Assembly (NCBI GenBank): GCA_903839795.1
Contig: CAIMDR010000338.1
Coordinates: forward strand, 1-11,843
Direction of reading: 5' to 3'
Origin: an uncultured Methylococcaceae bacterium
GTDB lineage: Bacteria > Pseudomonadota > Gammaproteobacteria > Methylococcales > Methylomonadaceae
DNA length: 11,843 nt
Each line of letters starts with the position of its first letter. Positions within the stretch are counted from its first letter, which is position 1. Position numbers and translations under genes: made by a program. Shown here one piece after another: positions 7,455 to 11,843 of the stretch. The notes below the pieces were generated by a model. The model was not told the origin of the DNA. It did not search any database and was given only the letters and a program-made list of their open reading frames with translations.

Positions 7455-8705
7455 CTAAATAAGATCTATATCCCCAATAAGATCAACCCTGACCTTGTCA
7501 CCTGCTTTAACACCGGTGCATTCAGTGGGTAAAACGATATAACAGTTAGCCAAGCTTAGGGAACTGAGTATATTTGAACCTTGCTTGCCCGAGGATGCCA
7601 CAAAAAATTCGCCGGCTTGATCTTGGGTTAAAATACCCCGCTGGTAATCTTGTCGCCCGGGCGCTTTTTTTAGCGGCGTCGTACAGGTTGCCGTTAATTG
7701 AAACGATTTTGCTTCCGGTGCGCCGGACAATTGCCTAAGTGCAGGTGCGACCAGATACTTAAATGTGACTATAACGGCCACCGGGTTACCAGGCAGTCCA
7801 AAAAAACAACAGCCACCTATTTTTCCAAAAGCCAACGGTTTTCCGGGTTTTATCGCCAACTTCCAGAAATTGACATTCCCGCAGCGCTCCAGTATTTCTT
7901 TAACATAATCGGCTTCACCGACTGACGCACCACCGGTAGTAATAATGACATCATGGTTTTTTGCAGCCTCTATAAAACTTTCCTCCAGCAACTGCCTGTT
8001 ATCAGCAATCACGCCCCTATCCGTTACACGGTAGCAGGCATCCGTTAACAATCCGCTTAAGGTATACCGATTACTGTCGTATATTTGCCCTGATGCCAAA
8101 GGCTGACCCAAGGCCGTTAACTCATCACCCGTTGAAAAAAAGGCTATTCTTACCGGCCGTTTAACGGTCACTTCCTCAATTCCGGCCGAAGCCAATAAAC
8201 CCAGATCAATGGCATTCAACTTTTTGGGATGAGCAAAAAGTAAGCCACCTTGCTTTACATCTTCACCGATTTGTCTGATATGTTGCCCTGTCTGCGTGTT
8301 TGCTGAAAAAAATATCATTTGTCCGTTAACCTGCACGTGTTCCTGCATAACGACTGAATCAGCTTGTTCTGGTACTACTGCACCGGTAAAAATCCGGATA
8401 CATTGTCCGGTCTGTAACAAGCCGGTAAAAGGCCGACCTGCCCATGACGTCCCTACCAGACTCAGTGTAAAGGGCTGCTCATGGCTACTATCCCGACTGG
8501 AAAAAGCATAGCCATCCATGGCGGCATTTCTGTCGTGAGGGCTATTGATAGCGGAATAAACCGGTTCTGACAACACTCGCCCCAAGGCATTTTTTAAGAC
8601 CACTTTTTCTGATGCTTCGACGGCATAAATCGCTGCTTTAATAGTGGCCAAGGCCGCATCAATAGACAGTAAAGGTTTGGTTTCCTGGCTGCATAAGTCA
8701 ATCAT
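7455..8705 (-). CDS. moeA: Molybdopterin molybdenumtransferase MoeA
   Basis: MoeA inserts molybdate into adenylylated molybdopterin in the last step of molybdenum-cofactor synthesis. The 416 residues fit the family (411 in E. coli). Visible motifs are SPHDRNAAMDGYA (55-67), with the conserved Asp64; GDEL (193-196), with Glu195; the MoCF-like domain with DSNRYTLSGLL (210-220) and TTGGASVGEADY (256-267); and PGKPLAFG plus GLPGNPVAV (287-311). The last ~85 residues form the usual C-terminal beta domain. The ATG at 8705 sits inside the stop of mobB (ATGA on the - strand), so the two are co-transcribed and probably translationally coupled. No key motif is missing. No molybdoenzyme gene lies in the window, so the client enzyme is unknown. 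Confidence 0.95.
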   Translation of the reverse strand: MIDLCSQETKPLLSIDAALATIKAAIYAVEASEKVVLKNALGRVLSEPVYSAINSPHDRNAAMDGYAFSSRDSSHEQPFTLSLVGTSWAGRPFTGLLQTGQCIRIFTGAVVPEQADSVVMQEHVQVNGQMIFFSANTQTGQHIRQIGEDVKQGGLLFAHPKKLNAIDLGLLASAGIEEVTVKRPVRIAFFSTGDELTALGQPLASGQIYDSNRYTLSGLLTDACYRVTDRGVIADNRQLLEESFIEAAKNHDVIITTGGASVGEADYVKEILERCGNVNFWKLAIKPGKPLAFGKIGGCCFFGLPGNPVAVIVTFKYLVAPALRQLSGAPEAKSFQLTATCTTPLKKAPGRQDYQRGILTQDQAGEFFVASSGKQGSNILSSLSLANCYIVLPTECTGVKAGDKVRVDLIGDIDLI

Positions 8706-9226
8706 AAATGCCCCATAAATTGATTTAAAATAAAGGCGGCTATCATTTCAGGTTGATTGATATCCAGTTGGATTAACATGTCTGGCGTTTGCAACGCAAC
8801 ATCAGAAGCAATGGCAATAATATTCGGATCATTCGGATACAGTAGGGGCTTGTTAAGCGAGGGGCGATGTAATTCAATTTTAGAAAAGGGTTCGGCTTTA
8901 AAGCCTTCAACTAAAATGAGATCCAGTTCGGATTGATCAAACAGCTTTAACTCATCATCCAGTCGCGGTTCTTGTTCCGGCGTGATTTCAGTAATGATGG
9001 CTCGACGATGGGTAGAGACCAGCATAACCGGTGAAGCACCCGCCTCTCTTAAGCGAAAACTGTCTTTGCCTGGTAGGTCTATTTGGAAATTATGATGACT
9101 GTGTTTAATTAAACCAATACGCAAGCCATGGAGCTTTAAAATGGGGATGATTTGGGTCAGTAACGTCGTTTTACCGGTTCCGCTAAAAGCGGCAAAACCT
9201 AATAAGGGAACATAAGCATGTTGCAT
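8702..9226 (-). CDS. mobB: Molybdopterin-guanine dinucleotide biosynthesis protein MobB
   Basis: MobB is a GTP-binding P-loop protein that assists MobA in forming the guanine-dinucleotide form of molybdenum cofactor. The 174 residues match the family. Walker A is AFSGTGKTT (13-21). Further family motifs are IGLIKHSHHNFQID (37-50), DLPGKDSFRLREAGA (50-64) and the Walker B-like LDLILVEGFK (101-110). The C-terminal part, with NIIAIASD and a final helix, is typical. The ATG at 9226 is preferred over an in-frame TTG at 9235, although neither has a clear Shine-Dalgarno sequence, so the first three residues are uncertain. It is the first gene of a mobB-moeA pair and is divergent from the J-domain gene across about 85 bases. 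mobA is not in the window. Confidence 0.93.
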   Translation of the reverse strand: MQHAYVPLLGFAAFSGTGKTTLLTQIIPILKLHGLRIGLIKHSHHNFQIDLPGKDSFRLREAGASPVMLVSTHRRAIITEITPEQEPRLDDELKLFDQSELDLILVEGFKAEPFSKIELHRPSLNKPLLYPNDPNIIAIASDVALQTPDMLIQLDINQPEMIAAFILNQFMGHL

Positions 9227-9310
9227 AGTAATCAATTCATCAGACTGTTATCGAAGGATGGCTTATTCTAAGGTATTATTGAGCGGGAAACATTAATACT
9301 GGAGAAAACA

Positions 9311-9805
9311 TTGATTCGAATTTATCTTATTTTATTGCTGATCATTATTGCATTTTTTGGGTTACGCGCATTTTTAAAAACATCGCCTTCGGTATTGGCT
9401 AAATATGCCAGAATTTCCTTGCTGTGTATTTTTGGCTTGGTGCTGCTTTATTTAACGGCAAGCGGACGCTTAAACTGGTTGTTTGCACTGGTAGGTCTGG
9501 TTATTGCGTACTTGGTCAGGTTAATGCCAACATTACTACACTATGCGCCACAATTGCAAAGACTATGGCAGGCATTTTCCGGTACCCAGCAAAACACGTC
9601 ACAACGTCAAAGTGAGGCCAGTGCTAAAGGAAAAATGTCGGTAGAAGAAGCTTACGAAGTATTAGGCTTAAAACCGGGGGCATCAGAACAGGACATCATT
9701 GCCGCTCACCGCAAATTAATGCAAAAAATACATCCTGACCGGGGCGGCTCTGATTATTTGGCTGCAAAAATAAATTTAGCTAAAAAAATATTGTTAAAAA
9801 AATAA
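9311..9805 (+). CDS. Membrane-anchored J-domain protein (TIM14/Pam18-like)
   Basis: This 164-residue protein has three hydrophobic segments (about 3-20, 35-50 and 55-73), a polar linker (about 80-108) and a C-terminal J-domain (about 109-164). The J-domain shows [16 protein letters not shown], the DnaK-contacting HPD motif at 141-143, then [19 protein letters not shown], the short ending typical of Pam18/TIM14-type J proteins. It lacks the Gly/Phe and zinc-finger regions of DnaJ. It presumably recruits DnaK to the inner membrane; the client is unknown. Translation starts at a TTG (9311) with GGAGA at 9301-9305, six to seven bases upstream, which decides the start. The stop is 7 bases before the nlpD-like ATG, so the two are likely co-transcribed. 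The protein ends in KKILLKK encoded by an A-rich tail. Confidence 0.85.
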   Translation: MIRIYLILLLIIIAFFGLRAFLKTSPSVLAKYARISLLCIFGLVLLYLTASGRLNWLFALVGLVIAYLVRLMPTLLHYAPQLQRLWQAFSGTQQNTSQRQSEASAKGKMSVEEAYEVLGLKPGASEQDIIAAHRKLMQKIHPDRGGSDYLAAKINLAKKILLKK

Positions 9806-9812
9806 TAACATC

Positions 9813-10466
9813 ATGTATTTTTACTTCTTAATACGCCATTTCCTGATGATATTAATGGCACTGACTTCATTAAATGCGGGTGCTAAGGGTTATTATGTAC
9901 CCGACAAAATCAGTCACCCTGATCTTGTCAATGATAAACACCTGCAAAAAAAAGCGACAAAGAACCTCAATTCCATAACTAATCAATCAAATTCAATTCC
10001 TGAAAATACGCATAAAAAAAAGCCTGCCAAGACTCATATTTCGCCAGAAAAAGAAAGCAAAAATAAATCAATTACTTCAATTGAGCATAAAAAAATATCA
10101 GCTTTAAACTTCGACTGGCCCATAAAAGGAAAAGTTATAAAAAAATTTTCTCCATCCCGCAATAAAGGAATTGATATCGCAGGAAAGCAAGGACAGCTTA
10201 TAAAAGCGACTGAAGCAGGAAAGGTTGTCTATGAGGGACAAGGCCTTATTGGCTTCGGCAAGCTACTCATTATCAAGCATAATGCTATTTATTTAAGTGC
10301 TTATACCAACAGTAGTCGACTGCTTGTTAATGAAGGAGAAAACGTAGAAAAGGGACAGGCTATCGCAAAAATGGGAAACGTAGGTATCAAACAGACATCT
10401 TTACATTTTGAAATAAGAAGCAACGGAAAGCCGGTTAATCCACTAAAACTACTTCCGAAAAAATAA
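9813..10466 (+). CDS. nlpD: NlpD-like LytM-domain protein (degenerate M23 peptidase fold)
   Basis: NlpD activates the septal amidase AmiC during cell separation. This 217-residue protein has an N-terminal signal-like segment (about 6-24, ending NAGA). A low-complexity K/N/S/T-rich linker follows (about 40-95), then a C-terminal LytM domain (about 100-215: DWPIKGKVIKKFSPSRNKGIDIAG, LLIIKHNAIYLSAY, GQAIAKMG, LHFEIRSNGKPVNPL). Zinc ligands of active M23 enzymes are missing: the first His is Asn117 (NKGID), the HxH pair is S196-L-H198, and the SAYxH His is replaced by TNS. E. coli NlpD is degenerate at the first and HxH positions too, which supports an activator role. Unlike E. coli NlpD (about 379 residues), no LysM domain and no lipobox cysteine are visible. 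The ATG has no clear ribosome site and lies 7 bases after the preceding stop, which suggests coupling. rpoS follows, as in the classical nlpD-rpoS order. Confidence 0.82.
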   Translation: MYFYFLIRHFLMILMALTSLNAGAKGYYVPDKISHPDLVNDKHLQKKATKNLNSITNQSNSIPENTHKKKPAKTHISPEKESKNKSITSIEHKKISALNFDWPIKGKVIKKFSPSRNKGIDIAGKQGQLIKATEAGKVVYEGQGLIGFGKLLIIKHNAIYLSAYTNSSRLLVNEGENVEKGQAIAKMGNVGIKQTSLHFEIRSNGKPVNPLKLLPKK

Positions 10467-10486
10467 CAATTTTTTCATTTTTTGTA

Positions 10487-10520
10487 AATACGTAATATTA
10501 CGTAGGTGTTTTTACGTATT
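10487..10520. promoter_or_regulatory. Nested TACGTA palindrome array upstream of rpoS
   Basis: TACGTA occurs three times: 10489-10494, 10499-10504 and 10513-10518. The first two make a perfect 16-base palindrome, TACGTAATATTACGTA. The outer two, extended to AATACGTA (10487-10494) and TACGTATT (10513-10520), form a second perfect inverted repeat. The centres are 10 and 14 bases apart, so the first two copies face the same side of the helix. The array lies in the nlpD-rpoS gap, roughly 50-80 bases before a possible -10 element. An operator for a dimeric regulator is plausible; which regulator is unknown. Confidence 0.5.
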
Positions 10521-10567
10521 GTGATGCTAAGTAAATCATGAAAAAATCATCTTTAATACGAGCAAAT

Positions 10568-10576
10568 TGCTATATA
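10568..10576 (+). promoter_or_regulatory. Possible extended -10 promoter for rpoS
   Basis: TGC-TATATA (10568-10576) resembles an extended -10 element (TGn before a TATAAT-like hexamer). No good -35 hexamer is found 15-18 bases upstream. If used, it would leave an rpoS leader of about 145 bases. The evidence is weak, though the position after the palindrome array is suggestive. Confidence 0.3.
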
Positions 10577-10590
10577 AAGCAGACAAGTAC

Positions 10591-10653
10591 ATTCGCACGC
10601 TAATTTTAGCGAATTTGTTTACTTCGATTATGCAGCCTGAATGTAGACTCAGG
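10591..10653 (+). other. Stem-loop candidates in the rpoS leader
   Basis: ATTCGC (10591-10596) can pair with GCGAAT (10609-10614). In competition, CGCTAA (10599-10604) can pair with TTAGCG (10607-10612) around a two-base centre. Further on, CCTGA (10636-10640) pairs with TCAGG (10649-10653). The stems are short and could occur by chance. None covers the rpoS ribosome site at 10719-10722. Confidence 0.3.
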
Positions 10654-10729
10654 AAGAAAGTCAACGACAGTTACCTTACTTAAAGATATTTTAATGCTAG
10701 TCACCTAGACTATTAACCAGGAAATTAAT

Positions 10730-11701
10730 ATGAATAGCGTATTGTTTGACCCATCACAAGATGAAATTAGTATCCTGGATGAAGAAGATTTATCTCTTGA
10801 TGAAGATATTGATAATGATGTCATCGCTGAAAAAATAGAAGCTACCTCGACCAAATCCACAGGCAATGGCGAGTTCGATGCAACCCGCGCCTATTTGAAT
10901 GATCTCAGCCGATCAAAACTGCTGACGGCTGATCAAGAAAAAACCTATGGCAGTCGCGCCTTACAAGGTGATAAAGTCGCTCGCAAGATCATGATTGAAA
11001 GCAACTTGCGTCTGGTAGTAAAAATTTCGTATCGTTATCTGAACAAGGGCTTACCTTTACTGGACTTGATTGAGGAAGGTAATCTAGGCTTAATCCGCGC
11101 CGTTGAAAAATTTGATCCTGAAAGAGGCTTTAGATTTTCGACTTATGCAACCTGGTGGATACGACAAACTATTGAACGGGCCATCATGGATCAAACACGC
11201 ACCATCCGTTTACCGATTCATATTGTCAAGGAAATGAATACGTACCTTAAAGCGCAACGTCATTTGGCACAAACACTTGAGTATGATCCCAGTGCTCAGG
11301 ACATCGCTGATTATATGAATAAGCCGCTGGATAAAGTTGAAAAAATGCTCAAGCTCAATGAACGAGTAACGTCAGTTGACATTCCGGGAGCCAAAAATGT
11401 TGACACACCGCTGATTGAGTCTATTTCAGATACTGACAGTTTAACGCACGACGAGCAAATACAAGAAAACAATATGAAAGAAAATATTGCTAAATGTATG
11501 CTTGAACTCCCTGAAAAACAGCGTGAAGTTATCTGCCGTCGCTATGGTATTTGCGGTTATGAGGAAGCAACTCTTGAGCAGGTCGCCCAAGAACTGGAGG
11601 TGACACGGGAACGAGTCAGACAAATTCAAATAGAAGGCTTAAAAAAATTAAAAGACATATTGCAAAGCAACGGCTTTTGTTATGAAGCCCTTTTTAATTA
11701 A
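10730..11701 (+). CDS. rpoS: RNA polymerase sigma factor RpoS (sigma-38)
   Basis: This is the stationary-phase and general-stress sigma factor, which directs RNA polymerase core to stress promoters. The 323 residues compare with 330 in E. coli. An acidic N-terminus (about 10-35) precedes region 1.2 ([19 protein letters not shown], 52-70). Region 2 includes [48 protein letters not shown] and the promoter-melting aromatics. Next come [12 protein letters not shown] (159-170), with Lys167 matching the RssB-contact Lys173 of E. coli, then region 3 and region 4 ([31 protein letters not shown]). The C-terminus FCYEALFN matches the RpoS-type ending rather than RpoD or RpoH. The ATG at 10730 has AGGA at 10719-10722 with 7-base spacing. 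It follows the nlpD-like gene by 263 bases. No intrinsic terminator is seen after the stop. Confidence 0.95.
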   Translation: MNSVLFDPSQDEISILDEEDLSLDEDIDNDVIAEKIEATSTKSTGNGEFDATRAYLNDLSRSKLLTADQEKTYGSRALQGDKVARKIMIESNLRLVVKISYRYLNKGLPLLDLIEEGNLGLIRAVEKFDPERGFRFSTYATWWIRQTIERAIMDQTRTIRLPIHIVKEMNTYLKAQRHLAQTLEYDPSAQDIADYMNKPLDKVEKMLKLNERVTSVDIPGAKNVDTPLIESISDTDSLTHDEQIQENNMKENIAKCMLELPEKQREVICRRYGICGYEEATLEQVAQELEVTRERVRQIQIEGLKKLKDILQSNGFCYEALFN

Positions 11702-11726
11702 AGTCGATGTTGACCTTAATCATAGA

Positions 11727-11772
11727 ACACGGATGACACTGATGACACTGATTATACGGATTTCAACGGATT
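11727..11772. repeat. Degenerate 9-base tandem repeat downstream of rpoS
   Basis: Five units follow each other: ACACGGATG, ACACTGATG, ACACTGATT, ATACGGATT and TCAACGGATT. The last is one base longer. The consensus ACACGGATT resembles a dispersed intergenic repeat I recall from many environmental bacteria. It does not form a hairpin and has no coding potential that I can support. Confidence 0.65.
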
Positions 11773-11812
11773 TTATTTTAGTTTAAAAATACGACATCCT
11801 TCATAGAAGCCC

Positions 11813-11831
11813 AAAAGTAGTTGACACTTTT
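11813..11831 (+). promoter_or_regulatory. Ambiguous element at the window edge: -35 box or weak hairpin
   Basis: TTGACA (11821-11826) is a perfect -35 hexamer, but the window ends before a -10 could be judged. The same bases sit in a small inverted repeat: AAAAGT (11813-11818) and ACTTTT (11826-11831), followed by more T. Either a promoter for the next gene or a weak terminator-like hairpin is possible. Confidence 0.2.
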
Positions 11832-11843
11832 TTATCACAAAAA

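Noticed and set aside
7326..7532. 68-codon + strand frame between icd and moeA
   Set aside because: It overlaps the conserved 3' end of moeA in antisense, has no ribosome site, and its composition is non-protein-like.
10457..10476. GAAAAAA / TTTTTTC inverted repeat over the nlpD stop as an intrinsic terminator
   Set aside because: The 7-base stem has a single G:C pair and is too weak to support a terminator call.
10538..10603. 21-codon ORF (MKKSSLIRANCY...) in the rpoS leader, a possible leader peptide
   Set aside because: It has only a weak ribosome site, would start upstream of the suggested transcription start, and shows no regulatory codon run.

Overview
The window looks like chromosome from a gammaproteobacterium of moderate G+C. 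The strongest clue is a short NlpD-like gene directly upstream of a full-length RpoS, an order typical of Gammaproteobacteria. The metabolic genes and several families of palindromic intergenic repeats would fit a Methylococcales-type methanotroph, but that placement is an impression, not a demonstrated result.

Layout, left to right. Positions 1-4665 hold an export operon on the + strand: the 3' remnant of a HlyD-type membrane-fusion protein gene, a two-nucleotide-binding-domain ABC ATPase, and two ABC-2 permeases. The three intact genes are joined by 4-base ATGA overlaps, or by an overlap with the HlyD remnant. It is the YhiI-RbbA-YhhJ arrangement, except that the RbbA-like ATPase and permease parts are separate genes. 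The HlyD gene has lost its 5' part: the first ~138 bases are about 27% G+C and do not encode HlyD-like sequence. After a 409-base AT-rich gap comes rimK (ribosomal protein S6 glutamate ligase). It is followed by a 267-base convergent intergenic region holding three different inverted repeats.

Positions 6275-9226 are on the - strand: an NAD-type isocitrate dehydrogenase, and a mobB-moeA pair for molybdenum-cofactor synthesis with a 4-base overlap. Positions 9311-11701 are on the + strand: a membrane-anchored J-domain protein, a reduced NlpD-like LytM protein and rpoS. The 263-base nlpD-rpoS gap carries a nested TACGTA palindrome array and a possible extended -10 promoter. The window ends in a degenerate 9-base tandem repeat.

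No CRISPR array, tRNA, rRNA, complete insertion sequence or clearly new multi-gene system was found. The points most worth a second look are the broken HlyD gene in front of an intact ABC operon, the complementary degeneration of the two ATPase domains, the minimal NlpD, and the rpoS upstream palindromes.
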